From Nemertoderma westbladi (Eukaryota; Xenacoelomorpha; Nemertodermatida; Nemertodermatidae): a stretch of DNA of 28,455 nucleotides. The stretch covers positions 1 through 28,455 of the forward strand of contig JAUCBJ010002414.1 in the NCBI GenBank assembly GCA_032718475.1. Direction: 5' to 3'. This document shows, in pieces, positions 13,699 through 22,261 of the stretch. Position numbers and translations under genes: made by a program. The stretch's first letter is position 1. Each line of letters starts with the position of its first letter. Under the pieces are notes generated by a model. That model saw nothing but the letters and a program-made list of their open reading frames with translations. It did no database searches and was not told the origin of the DNA.

Positions 13699-14719
13699 GG
13701 CAATTGAAAATTAATTTAAGCAATCGAAGCAAACAATTCGAGAACGAATTCAGCCCAACCAGTGAGTATTTGGTAATGTAGATAATGTGGTTATCTCGGA
13801 TATGTTACTTCTAAACCATATCTGATCGAACATACCGATAACACAATAAATTATCCAAAAAAACCTCACGCATATTACAATACCGGTACATAGGCCTAAA
13901 CTAGCTGACTAGGCCTATATACAATATAAATATCATACATTATTACGGTTATTTCTTACAGTAATAGCAAAATTCCCTTTTCTTTTTTAGTACAAACGGA
14001 ATTTTTTGAAAATTTGCGAGGATTGAAATTAAATTGTAAATATATGCATTATGCTGTCAGAAAATGTATTACATTTTATACACTGAAAATAATTTAAGAT
14101 GTCTTAACATTTTAGAATAGACCTATATCAGAATATTATTGTATTATATTACATGTAATTTTCGTGATTTGAAGTAAATTTGGGAGCGCATCAGTATTGC
14201 GCGCTGCGCTGTTGCGTACCGCACACATCCCTCACCTGTGTGCACACCTAGCAGCCTAGGTAGGTGCGCTGCGCGGCTATTCTCTGCTACAGTGGTACCG
14301 TTACTATAAAGCATAATTACCCGATTACCCGTACAGACGTACTGGTACTAACACTGAAATAACTAACATACCGGTATCTATGAAGTTGGTTTGGTAGGCT
14401 CAATCGTGTTTTGTTTTGTTTCGTTTAATGCTAATTTTAATGTCTATGACGGTATTCAGTATTAGCAGTCGGATTTTTTGATCATAAATTTTTTAAATAT
14501 TGTGGTTTGAATGAGTAAAAAAATGTTTTTTTGTAAAGAGAATACAGGAATATCTATTTTAATTAAAATATTGTTGAATCCAACCAATGTATATTGTATA
14601 TTGTTGTTTGGCATAATTTTAATAATACCATATGTTTTATTGCATGTCAATATTGCAGTATTGACATCTAATGTCAATATTGAGGGTTATGTTCATTTAT
14701 CCCCCACCAAATCTATTTA
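13699..14719 (-). other. 5' flank / 5' UTR region of calcineurin
   Basis: This is AT-rich, non-coding sequence upstream of the calcineurin start codon. It includes a CpG-rich patch at 14160-14300. I see no conserved coding sequence; the overlapping ORFs at 14462-14720 on both strands are AT-rich and without a domain. The transcription start is not evident. Confidence 0.5.
14160..14300 (-). promoter_or_regulatory. CpG-rich candidate promoter / 5' UTR exon of calcineurin
   Basis: In otherwise AT-rich DNA about 0.5-0.6 kb upstream of the start codon, this patch is rich in GCGC and CpG, with two copies of GCGCTGCGC or its close variant (near 14200 and 14268) and the partly palindromic CCTAGCAGCCTAGG. 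On the minus strand it holds CACACAG followed by GTGAGG (exon end at 14236), a near-perfect splice donor that could end a non-coding first exon. The GCGC half-sites are spaced one base shorter than the usual NRF1 site, so I do not assign a factor. The regulatory role is inferred from position and composition only. Confidence 0.4.
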
Positions 14720-15908
14720 GAGGCCTTCGCGCAGCATCACAAATACTGAAACGAGCTGTCAAAGCGCTTTAGTTAGAGGCATTCTTGATGCATTATAAAT
14801 ACTGAAAAGAGCTTTTGAAACTATTCAGGCCTTCGCGCAGCATGTTAAATACTGAAAAAGAGCTGCTAAAACTGTTCAGAGTCCTTTGAAGCTTTGTGCA
14901 GCATGATAAGTGCAGTTGAAATTGTTCAGAGGGTTTCATGCATCATGAGAAAAACTGAAAAGAACTGATAAAACTGCCCAGAGGCATTCACACAGTTTGA
15001 AAAATACAGAAAAGATATCTTAAAGATGCTCAGAGACCGTTGTGCAGCATGATAAACGCTGAAAATAAATGTTGAAACTATTCAGAGACCTTTGTGCAGC
15101 ATGATAAATTCTGAAAAGAGCTGTTGAAACTGTTCAGAGGTCTTCGAGCAGCTTGAGAAGGACTGAAAATAGGTTTTGAAACTTTTAGGCCTTCGCGCAG
15201 AATATGAAATACTGAAAAGAGTTGATAGAACTGTTCAGAGTCCTTCATGCAGCATGATAAATGCTGAAAATAATAGTTGAAATTGTTCAGATGGCTTCGT
15301 GCAACATGAGAAATGCTGAAAATTGCTGTTGAAACTGTTCAGAGGCCTTCATGCAGCATGACCAATGCTGAAAAGAGCTGTTGAAACTGTTAAAAGCCCT
15401 CATGCAGCATGAGAAATACTGAAATGAGCTCATAAAACTGTTCAGAAAGCAGAATCCTTCATGCAGCATGATAAATGCTGAAAAGAACAGTTGAAATTGT
15501 TCCATGAGCTTCGTGAAACATGAGAAATGTTTAAAATAGCTGTTAGAACTGTTCAGAGACCTTCATGCAGCATGAGAAAGGCTGAAAAGAGCTGTTGAAA
15601 CTGTTTAATTGAATTCCTGAATTCGTAAAGCATGATAAATGTTGAAATGTGAAATGAGCTGTTTAAATTGTTCAGAGGCCTTTGTGCAGCTTAATAAATA
15701 CTGAAATAGCTGCGAAATTGTCCAGGCCTTTGCGCTGCATGTGAAATGCTTTGAAACTGTAAAAGGTTTTAAAACTTTTTAAAACTTTAAAAATTGCGAT
15801 CATCGCAATTTTCCAACCATGCAGCCATGCAAACACGAATTGTTGAAACAATTCAGAGGCCTTCATGCAGCATGGAAAATGCTGAAAATGACTGTTGAAA
15901 CGGTTTAT
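14720..15908. repeat. degenerate satellite of about 52-bp units
   Basis: Roughly 20 diverged copies of a unit of about 52 bp are present, with the pattern TGTTGAAACTGTTCAGAGG, then CCTTCATGCAGCATGAGAAA, then TGCTGAAAAGAGC. The dyad CATGCAGCATG recurs in most units. Units vary from about 45 to 65 bp. The minus-strand ORFs (for example 15287-15505) just translate the repeat in a frame that survives by chance. Confidence 0.9.
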
Positions 15909-15940
15909 AACTTATAAGGTACCGTATACACCAAGGTTCC

Positions 15941-16220
15941 ACCTTGGTGTAGTGGTTGCATTGAATTCACATCTCCTGTAGGTCGCGGGTTCGATCCTCA
16001 CATGGGCCAGGCACCAGGGTAGTTTTCGTTTCGGCCCGAATGCTTTAAAGGGACCAGCCAGGGCGCATCTCTGCCTCGCATCCTTAAGTGATAGCTAAAT
16101 GAGTACTGGAGTTTCCTCTGGGGAGTAAAGTTCTGGGGGACCGCACTGGAAATAAGTCGTCAGACTTTGTGCGTAATCCCTGGCCTAGCGGCCGAAGAAA
16201 ACTTACTTTACTTTTACTTT
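15941..16220 (+). mobile_element. tRNA-derived SINE, about 280 bp, full-length copy
   Basis: The head has an A-box-like TGGTGTAGTGG at 15945-15955 and a B-box GGTTCGATCC at 15988-15997, with spacing as in a tRNA. The anticodon position reads CAC, pointing to a tRNA-Val-like origin. The body includes CGCATCTCTGCCTCGCATCC and GATAGCTAAATGAGTACTGG, and the copy ends in a TTTAC/TTTTAC simple tail near 16204-16220. Related copies lie at 16621-16728 and 21256-21310, which confirms a dispersed family. SINEs of this type are mobilised by a partner LINE; the partner here is unknown. Confidence 0.85.
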
Positions 16221-16265
16221 GACAGATACTGAAACCAAATGCCAAATAATATTTTGAATTGAATC

Positions 16266-16432
16266 GGTCCGACGAATCTGTACAAAAAAAAATACAAAAA
16301 AATACAATATAGTACAAAAGAGTACAAAAGAGCAAACAGTGCACAGTGCAAAAATTGTACAAGAGTGCAAAAATAGTACAAAAGAGTACAAACGAGTGAG
16401 AAACGCATACAAAACGTGTATACCAGTGTAGT
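16266..16432. repeat. TGTACAAAA-rich interspersed repeat, copy 1
   Basis: The copy begins GGTCCGACGAATCTGTAC, continues with tandem AGTACAAAAG and AGTGCAAAAAT decamer-like units, and ends near AGTGTAGT. A second copy at 23036-23208 has the same start, the same internal units and the same end, in the same orientation, while the flanks differ. That makes it a defined dispersed element of about 170 bp rather than a plain simple repeat. The tyrosine-, phenylalanine- and cysteine-rich ORFs on the minus strand translate this repeat. Confidence 0.8.
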
Positions 16433-16620
16433 AGGTAGGCCTATACAGTTATACACTACACTTGCTAACTTGTATACAAATATAATTAATTGTAAGCAAA
16501 TGCAACGGCGCCGAAATATGCGCCGTTACAGTGTCAATTTGTCTAGGATGGCTAAAACGTTTGTCCTTATCTGATCTGATCTGACGGTATATGACACTTG
16601 TTCCACCTTGGTTCAGAGCC
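16433..16620. other. non-coding spacer between repeats
   Basis: I see no gene here. It contains the short palindrome GGCGCCGAAATATGCGCC near 16506 and a GATCTGATCTGATCTGA triplet repeat near 16568. The minus-strand ORF 16449-16796 that crosses it is made of this spacer plus the reverse complement of a SINE head, and is not a gene. Confidence 0.6.
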
Positions 16621-16728
16621 CACCTTGGTGTAGTGGTTATATTGAATTCACATCTCGCGGAGGTTGTGGGTTCAATCCCGGCATGGGGGCCAGGACCAAG
16701 GTAGTTTTCGTTTGGGCACGAATGTTGG
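16621..16728 (+). mobile_element. tRNA-derived SINE, 3'-truncated second copy
   Basis: It matches the head of the SINE at 15941: the A-box-like TGGTGTAGTGG near 16627, the same GAATTCACATCTC in the anticodon region and a B-box GGTTCAATCC at 16669-16678. Similarity runs on through GGTAGTTTTCGTTTGGGC and stops near 16728. The right end lies about 80 bp before the piggyBac-like element. Confidence 0.8.
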
Positions 16729-17610
16729 AAGTGAAGTTGAAGTTTTTTATTGGACGCCAAATTATAGTAATAGTGCCTACTGTAAAACGAACACAAAGCA
16801 TATTAACCCTCCCCGGTAACGTGGGGTAAAATAATACCCCAAGGGGATTACTTTTGATATTTTTCGACAATCTTTCATATTATGTATGTCCAACTTCATA
16901 GTATCTTCCAAAAAACTTGTAATCTAACGATTCTGTGGGTCAAACCCATAAAATTTTGTTTATGAAAAATGTTATGGGCCCTTAATTTGAAAACAACTTA
17001 GTTAGGTAAGATGGGGTATAAAAATACCCCATAACGTTATGGTGCTTTGTGACTCATTTTGGTTTCATTGGAACCACAATTGTCGATTTAGTTGTACTAG
17101 ACAGCTAGAGGTATGTTTTAACTTTGACTTTTAAGACCAAATTATCAGTATTACTGTATTATGAAGCTACTGTATTGTGTATGGCCTGTATTTCACAAGC
17201 CAAGACTTCGTCCTAATCGCGATGTGATAGATTGCTAAGTATATGTGAATAATTCTTATTGTAGGCTTTCTTAGAGGTGTTCTGGCCTTTTGAGTCTCAT
17301 TTTGGGTTCATTGAAACTGCAATGTATAATTTAGTTGCACAATAATCACATTTTATGACCAAATCATCAGTACTTTTGCAGTCATGGTTAGGGCTCAACA
17401 GAAGCTTCGGCTTCGGTTCGGTTCGGGCCGAAGTTTGGCAATTTCGGTTCGGTTCGGCTTCTGCAATTGATACTGCAGAAGCCCGGAGCATACTTTGCTA
17501 AATATTCCAAGTATTACATTGACTGATTGAGCTACAGTAAGACCAGAAGACAGTAAAACTAATCAATCTGTCCATCGTTGTACTAATTAATTTTGGAGTG
17601 TAAACGTTAA

Positions 17611-18043
17611 GCAGACACTGGTGCAGAGCAGACAGTGGTGCAGACAGTGATGTAGACAGTGGTGCAGACACCTGGTGCAGACAGTGGTGCACGCACTGGT
17701 GCAGACAGTGGTGCAGACATTGGTGCAGACACTGGTGCAGACAGTGGTGCAGACACTGGTGCAGACAGTGGTGCAGATAGTGGTGCAGACAGTGGTGCAG
17801 GCAGTGGTGCAGACACTGGTGCAGACAGTGGTGCAGACAGTGGTGCAGACATTGGTGCAGACAGTGGCGCAGACACTGGTGCAGGCACTGGTGCAGACAC
17901 TGGTGCAGACAGTGGAGCAGACAGTGGTGCAGACACCTGGTGCAGACACTGGTGCAGACAGTGGTGCAGACACTGGTGCAGACAGTGGTGCAGACACTGG
18001 TGCAGACAGTGGTGCAGACACTGGTGTAGACAGTGGTGCAGAC
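17611..18043. repeat. 12-bp minisatellite GGTGCAGACAGT / GGTGCAGACACT
   Basis: There are about 35 units, alternating AGT and ACT, inside the hAT-like element. Because 12 is a multiple of three and the unit lacks stop codons in most frames, long ORFs open on both strands (up to about 159 residues, repeats such as GADSGADT, SAPVSAPL or VCTSVCTT). These are by-products of the repeat. The array resumes at 18212-18232 after a 168-bp interruption, and two units lie in the opposite orientation at 18837-18864. Confidence 0.93.
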
Positions 18044-18211
18044 TAGCGTTAGACCGGAGCCAGATTTTTGCCGGAGCCGGAACCGGACCGGGTAAATTCC
18101 AAAAGTACCGGAGCCGGAACCGGAGCCGGACCGGGTAAGTAAAATTAAATAAAAAAATATTGAGGACTGCCTGGTATGACTGTATGACCTATAGGTACCG
18201 GTACCTCAACC
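18044..18211. mobile_element. 168-bp insert interrupting the minisatellite
   Basis: The minisatellite stops after GCAGAC (18038-18043) and resumes with GCAGAC (18212-18217) in phase. The intervening segment begins TAGCGTTAGACCGG and is rich in CCGGAGCCGGAA hexamers at its left end, with the palindrome AGGTACCGGTACCT near its right end. This looks like a small insertion, perhaps another hAT-type MITE because it starts TAG and has CGG-rich subterminal repeats. The right terminal repeat is weak and only 6 bp of flank match, so the class is uncertain. Confidence 0.4.
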
Positions 18212-18286
18212 GCAGACACTGGTGCAGACAGTAAAGGGGCGAGCAGGTTAGTAAAGGAACAGGTTTCAGAGGAGTATTGGGGGAAC

Positions 18287-18376
18287 CAAAACAATAAACG
18301 CTATTGTTTTGCGGGCTAAGAATACCCAAGGGCCAAGAATACTCGCAGGCTAAGAATACTCGCGGGCTAAGAATTC
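18287..18376. repeat. 10-bp-stem hairpin followed by short GCGGGCTAAGAATACTC tandem repeats
   Basis: CAAAACAATA (18287-18296) and TATTGTTTTG (18302-18311) form a perfect 10-bp stem with a 5-nt loop. Directly after it, about four units of a 15-19 bp repeat with core GGCTAAGAATACTCGC run to about 18376. A related hairpin precedes the large minisatellite at 24162. It lies inside the hAT-like element. Confidence 0.75.
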
Positions 18377-19259
18377 CTGAGACCTTACAGTAGTTAGTGA
18401 ATGTCTATTCCCCAGCATGAGACAATAACTTAATGAGCTCGTTTTATTATACAGTAATAAGCAGTGGCTCCAGTAAAGGTAAACAAAAGAATAAACATAC
18501 TCTGTATAAAGTAGGTCATGTAAAAACAATCAAACACTTTCGCTTATACCTCATTCCTTGGAGACATTGCTGCTTACAATTTATAGACATTATTGTTTAT
18601 ATGAAAACGGGAATACCGATTAATTACTTTCGTACACACCACTTATAATTATTTGTAATCAGCGCACATTCACCCGCACGCACCTCGACTTGTACTATAT
18701 ACGTCCTCCCTACTTCATGTAGAACTTTTCTGTAGTTACTCGCATATTTGTAGATAATAAATTCAGAAAGTCTATGATAAAATATAATATAATAGTGCCT
18801 GGTGGTATTGTGTTTTGTGGTACTCTGGTATTTCAGTCTGTCTGCACCACTGTCTGCACCACTTTGTAATACCCTATTTTTTAATTAATCTAATCATAAC
18901 TTTGATACATAATACCAAATATACCTACTACCTCATATAAATAGTATTACAAAGACTACGTGTACTTTTAGTGAGGTTTTCTAAATTTGATGTCACTACT
19001 GTACGACTTACTACAGGTGAAAATGTGGTGCATACAGTAAGTGCATGCATACAGTAAGTAGGCCCTATACAGTAGTTTAGGTTAGTAATGTACAGTAATG
19101 TAAATATTGCCATTTTATTTTGTAGTATTTATTTTTTTAATTAATCATAGCTTTCTCGCTAAGTCCGCAGACCAAATAGGTATACCAGTCTGCCACTGCC
19201 AGTCAGCCAGTATAGTGATGTAAATACGAATTTATGACCATAACTTGCTAACTTTCTGA
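18377..19259. other. AT-rich interior of the hAT-like element
   Basis: I recognise no gene. It contains the two inverted minisatellite units (18837-18864), a direct repeat of TTTTTTAATTAATC with flanks (near 18876 and 19130), and CATACAGTAAGT repeats near 19030-19055. The ORFs at 18433-18648 and 18928-19113 show no known domain. Confidence 0.6.
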
Positions 19260-19566
19260 ACTTCGGTTCGGATTCGGTTCGGTTCGGCCCGAAGTTGGCC
19301 CTGCTTCGGTTCGGTTCGGTTCGGCCCCATAAAGTGCCTTCTGTTGAACCCTAGTCATGGTGTATATTTCATATTACAATTCAAGATCTTGTGCTATTGC
19401 GAGGTGATATATCCGTATATATATATCACTTTGTTGACTTTTAGTGGTGATATTTGACTCATTTTATGCTTATTGGAAATGCAATGGTATACTTCAGGGT
19501 GTACTTGACCCATAACACCACTAAAAAACCTAAAATGAGAAACACTCTCACAGCTAATGCTTCGCT

Positions 19567-20265
19567 ATGATAGTATCTTGTTGCAAAACGCCCCATCGCG
19601 ACGTTAACGTCCTGGAATACCCCTACCTGGGATACTCGTTAAACGCCACGCTATCTGGCACATCAAACGCCCAAAGAACAATAAAAAAAGGGAACTCGTG
19701 CCTCCGGTTCTTGTACCGCAATCAAGAAGTCCTGGATAAGCCTCTACGCCGCTTGCTGTGCAACTCCCTAATACAACCCCTAATAGACTACGCAGCTCCA
19801 TTTTGGTACCTCAGTACCAACAAACGGTACAGACAACAAATTGATGCGCTCCAACGGAAATGCATCAGATTCTGCTTGTCACTTCCAACTCGTACTCACT
19901 TAGACGCAAGTCATTTCACGGCAATGAACTGGCTACCGATCACTCAACGAACACACCAGCTAATCCTGACTCACGTCTACAACGTCTATAACAAAAAGGC
20001 ACCCACATACTTACAGAATTTAATAAACTTTGACCATACGACCAACAGACTACGTAACGGCTTTGCACACGCTATTGTCCCACACAAAAGAACTGCAGCT
20101 GGAACACTATCATTCTCATACCTGGGACCATACCTTTGGAACCAATTACCGAGCGACATAAAAGCATCCACTAACACTGAAACATTCAAACACAAAGTAA
20201 AAGAACACCTAATGAAACACGTTATATCAAACGAATCGTCAATTTTCTACGCTAACACGTCATAA
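19567..20265 (+). pseudogene. C-terminal fragment of LINE ORF2 (post-RT region)
   Basis: These 232 codons match the region just after the reverse transcriptase catalytic core of CR1/L2/Jockey-like elements. The pattern includes EYPYLGYSLNATLSG, then FLYRNQEVLDKPLRRLLCNS with LIQPLIDYAAPFWY, then IDALQRKCIRFCLSLP and a basic C-terminal segment with LGPYLWNQLPSDIK. The (Y/F)XDD catalytic box and the endonuclease are missing, so it cannot work alone. The 3' part of the frame is intact to its stop, which suggests a fairly recent insertion. Clade assignment is tentative. Confidence 0.85.
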
Positions 20266-20307
20266 ACACTACACTACACACACAACTTCGACAACACCGA
20301 ATCGACA

Positions 20308-20348
20308 GGACCCCCATGAAAACGAGACGCAGTCTCTTGGGGCTATCC
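20308..20348 (+). promoter_or_regulatory. LINE 3'-UTR stem-loop, copy 1
   Basis: The outer stem is CCCCA/TGGGG and the inner stem GAGAC (20324-20328) pairs with GTCTC (20332-20336) around a GCA loop. The flanks GGAC and CTATCC are shared with the copy at 21044-21084. LINE reverse transcriptases of related clades recognise 3' hairpins, so this is probably the template-recognition element. Confidence 0.75.
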
Positions 20349-20944
20349 TGAACAATAAACTAACTCCCAGTATAAAGGACACTAAGAGAAACAACCGCAC
20401 CTGAAACCTACCGGACCGAACCGCAACTCAGACAAATACAAACGCACTATACACTAATAATACACACACCACACACCATACAGTACCTACCTACACAACA
20501 CTCACCGCGATTTGACTCTAATAGCCAATATATACATTTACTTATATATGCAAATATTATGCTATGCACTGTTTGTTTGTTTGTTTGTTGTTTTTAGACT
20601 TTTTACCCTCAGTGAATTGACCCTATGACATTATGTCTTTTATTTCAATTACCCGTATATTTTACTGTATATTTTATTGTTAATAAATAATTCCAATTCC
20701 AATTCCAACGATGATCGCGATTGTAGTGGGATAACTTTTGTAGCATTGGGCGTTGGGTAGACTTCAACCAAATTGAAAAAAAAAAATTCACAACTTATTT
20801 TTTCACCATTTGGCAAATTCTGGGAGGGGGATTGCAAGTGTTTTTCTGTTTAATGTTGCTTAAAATGTCTTATCAATTTGGGGTATAAACATACCCCATG
20901 TTACCGGTGAAGGATAATTTTTTACCATACCGGGGGAGGGTTAA

Positions 20945-21130
20945 AATTACAAAACATATTAAAATTGACAGCATACATAGACATACTTAATGATCGGCCC
21001 TGTTAACACAATAACACTATTGAAAAATAATATGGTGCACCTGGGATAGCCCCATGAGGTTATACCTCGTTTCCATGGGGGTCCTATTTAAAATTCATTC
21101 TATTAATTAGCGCTCATCAAATACGGCATG
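20945..21130 (-). mobile_element. LINE 3'-UTR remnant, opposite orientation
   Basis: On the minus strand this segment contains the same 3'-UTR hairpin as the LINE at 19500 (here at 21084-21044, GGACCCCCATGGAAACGAGG then TATAACCTCATGGGGCTATCC). The downstream part differs from that LINE. The inner stem reads GAGGT/ACCTC with an ATA loop, versus GAGAC/GTCTC in the other copy. It is a relative from a different LINE subfamily, reduced to part of its UTR. No coding sequence is visible, and the upper boundary is approximate. Confidence 0.65.
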
Positions 21131-21255
21131 AGAGCACAAATTTAATTAAATAAAATATATGAAAAGTGCAATAAAATGTAAGATTTAATTAAAATATCTA
21201 AAAATAATGATCTGAAGTAGGAATAATGTTTTGAAGGGCAGAAGGGTTTAACGAG

Positions 21256-21310
21256 GCATCTCTCTGTCTCTGCCTTGCATCCTTAAATGATAGCTAAATG
21301 AGTACTGGAC
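21256..21310 (+). mobile_element. SINE body fragment, third copy
   Basis: The segment GCCTTGCATCCTTAAATGAT followed by AGCTAAATGAGTACTGGAC matches the body of the SINE at 15941 (16072-16110) with few differences. The tRNA-like head is missing. It shows that this body module is dispersed. Confidence 0.7.
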
Positions 21311-21360
21311 TTTATGCCTATGTCAGCATGTGAAGTTTCCCCGGTATTCCCCTTAAACCC

Positions 21361-21409
21361 GGGGGGGGGGGGGGGGTCAATATAACACCCCCCCCCCCCC
21401 CCCCCCCCC
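21361..21409. repeat. poly-G then poly-C inverted homopolymers
   Basis: Sixteen Gs (21361-21376), then TCAATATAACA, then 22 Cs (21388-21409). The two tracts can pair as a GC-only hairpin. Run lengths are prone to sequencing and assembly error. Confidence 0.85.
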
Positions 21410-21534
21410 TCTCTGAAACAACGATAGGGGCCTACTAACTAAAAGACTAACTGAAACGAACTAAAAGGAATCAAATAAAATATGCTAGAAATTTTAAACT
21501 TGTTTTTAGCGGCTGGTGCCAAATTTTGTTGCTG

Positions 21535-21779
21535 GCCCATGTGAAGAATACCAGGATTTACCTTTTCAGTCGACTTTTATTAGAATTTTATATATGAAGA
21601 TTTTAATTTTTTTTTAATTTATCTTTATTAATTATTAAGTGTATTATAGAGAGCTTATTTATGGCTTATAACCTGTACATACAGACATATACTATTACTA
21701 ATTCGTTTATTGTTTTGGTTATATTCAGCCCTTCTGTAACCTGCGTTTTTTGTGAAAACCTGGTATTCTTCACATGGGC
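21535..21779. mobile_element. 245-bp segment with perfect 21-bp terminal inverted repeats (MITE-like)
   Basis: The left arm 21535-21555 (starts GCCCATGTGAAGAATACCAG) is the exact reverse complement of the right arm 21759-21779 (ends TGGTATTCTTCACATGGGC). The core is AT-rich and non-coding. A third copy of the arm lies at 21825-21844. No target duplication is obvious next to the arms, so the superfamily is unknown and a non-transposon origin is possible. Confidence 0.65.
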
Positions 21780-21812
21780 GTAACTGCAAAATAAAATATA
21801 ACGGCAGAAAGT

Positions 21813-21844
21813 CTGGTATTCTTCGCCCATGTGAAGAATACCAG
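21813..21844. repeat. hairpin containing the same arm motif
   Basis: CTGGTATTCTTC (21813-21824) pairs with GAAGAATACCAG (21833-21844) around GCCCATGT. The right half, with its loop, repeats the arm of the element at 21535-21779. Confidence 0.85.
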
Positions 21845-22261
21845 AATACCTTACTAGTACCGTAAAACGGGGTGACTTTGTCAGGCGGGGTGGGGTGACT
21901 TCGTCATTACAGGGGGTGTCTTCATCAATACTAAAAATGATACTTAGTTTCTTGTAAAAAGTACCCGTAAATGTCTTATAATGTAATTGGAAGTTCAAAA
22001 CAGTAATAAAAACACAAAATACCGGTATCTATCAGCCTATATAAGTACAAAATAGACCTAATACTGTAATATGGTACTATAGGTCTCAGGTACTCGAGAT
22101 ATTGTTAGATTCTGTTTAGTGTTTTTGTTTAATAATGCCACGTCAGTATATGGTATAAGCGTGTGAGGGGTTCACGAAATTACCGAACAGCCTACACACT
22201 GACACAGATGAGTTGATGAAAGAAGCTGAGATTAGATTAATTCCACCAGGATCGGTAGAAC
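21845..22261. other. non-coding stretch with GGGGTGACTT repeats
   Basis: Three imperfect copies of a GGGGTGACTTYGTCA-like motif lie at 21868-21925. The rest is AT-rich without recognisable genes. The part nearest 22261 is probably the 3' UTR of the minus-strand LINE fragment that follows. Confidence 0.5.

Larger units (their letters stand above)
17389..19353. mobile_element. non-autonomous hAT-like element, 1965 bp, with internal minisatellite
   Basis: The element is flanked by an exact 8-bp duplication, GTCATGGT (17381-17388 and 19354-19361). Terminal inverted repeats read TAGGGCTCAACAGAAG at the left and, on the minus strand, TAGGGTTCAACAGAAG at the right (15 of 16 bases). Both subterminal regions carry TTCGG pentamers and the motif CGGTTCGGTTCGGNCCGAAG, here in direct orientation. 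These are hAT hallmarks. No transposase is visible, and the interior is minisatellite plus AT-rich filler. It sits inside the second internal repeat unit of the piggyBac-like element. Joining the flanks restores similarity to the undisturbed first unit (near 17177-17225), an internal empty site. Confidence 0.88.
19500..20709 (+). mobile_element. 5'-truncated non-LTR retrotransposon (LINE), 3' half
   Basis: The body consists of the C-terminal part of a LINE ORF (19567-20265), a 3' UTR of about 440 bp with a conserved hairpin (20308-20348), a TTTG repeat (20571-20590) and a terminal AATTCC repeat ending near 20709. That layout is typical of CR1/L2/Jockey-type LINEs, which are usually 5'-truncated. 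It is inserted into the piggyBac-like element. The left boundary is approximate: the coding frame is broken just upstream of 19567 (in-frame TAA at 19555), and an adjacent frame (19536-19569) may continue it. Confidence 0.8.
16807..20940. mobile_element. piggyBac-like TTAA element, 4134 bp, carrying nested insertions
   Basis: TTAA flanks both sides (16803-16806 and 20941-20944). The left end reads CCCTCCCCGGTAACGTGGGG and the right end, on the minus strand, CCCTCCCCCGGTATGG. An inner shared motif, CCGGTAACRTGGGGTA...ATACCCCAA, follows directly at the left and about 20 bp further in at the right. A TTAA target and ends starting CCC are hallmarks of piggyBac elements. Palindromic GGGGTA...TACCCC motifs recur near 16822, 17012 and 20879. 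The interior holds degenerate tandem copies of a segment starting near GACTCATTTTGG (17051, 17294, 19456). No transposase is visible. Without the nested hAT-like element and LINE, the host copy would be only about 1 kb, a MITE-sized element. Confidence 0.8.

Noticed and set aside
15287-15866. Minus-strand ORFs with repeating MLHEG/FSAF peptides
   Set aside because: They fall entirely in the degenerate 52-bp satellite, with a unit length that does not keep frame.
15941-16012. Functional tRNA-Val gene
   Set aside because: Boxes A and B are present but the stems pair poorly, and the sequence continues into a SINE body with two other copies in the window.
16084-16456. Hydrophobic ORFs rich in F, Y, C and L (also at 23002-23288)
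   Set aside because: They are translations of the TGTACAAAA-type interspersed repeat and part of a SINE. The apparent membrane segments are by-products of composition.
16449-16870. ORFs of 115 and 77 codons on the minus strand
   Set aside because: They include the reverse complement of a SINE tRNA head (the PGPHAGIEPTTSAR type of peptide), a common false ORF.
17587-18138. Long overlapping ORFs of 109-159 codons on both strands (GADSGADT, SAPVSAPL, VCTTVCTS, VQTLVQT repeats)
   Set aside because: They are translations of a 12-bp minisatellite, which stays open in several frames because its period is a multiple of three. No start context, homology or non-repeat sequence supports a gene.
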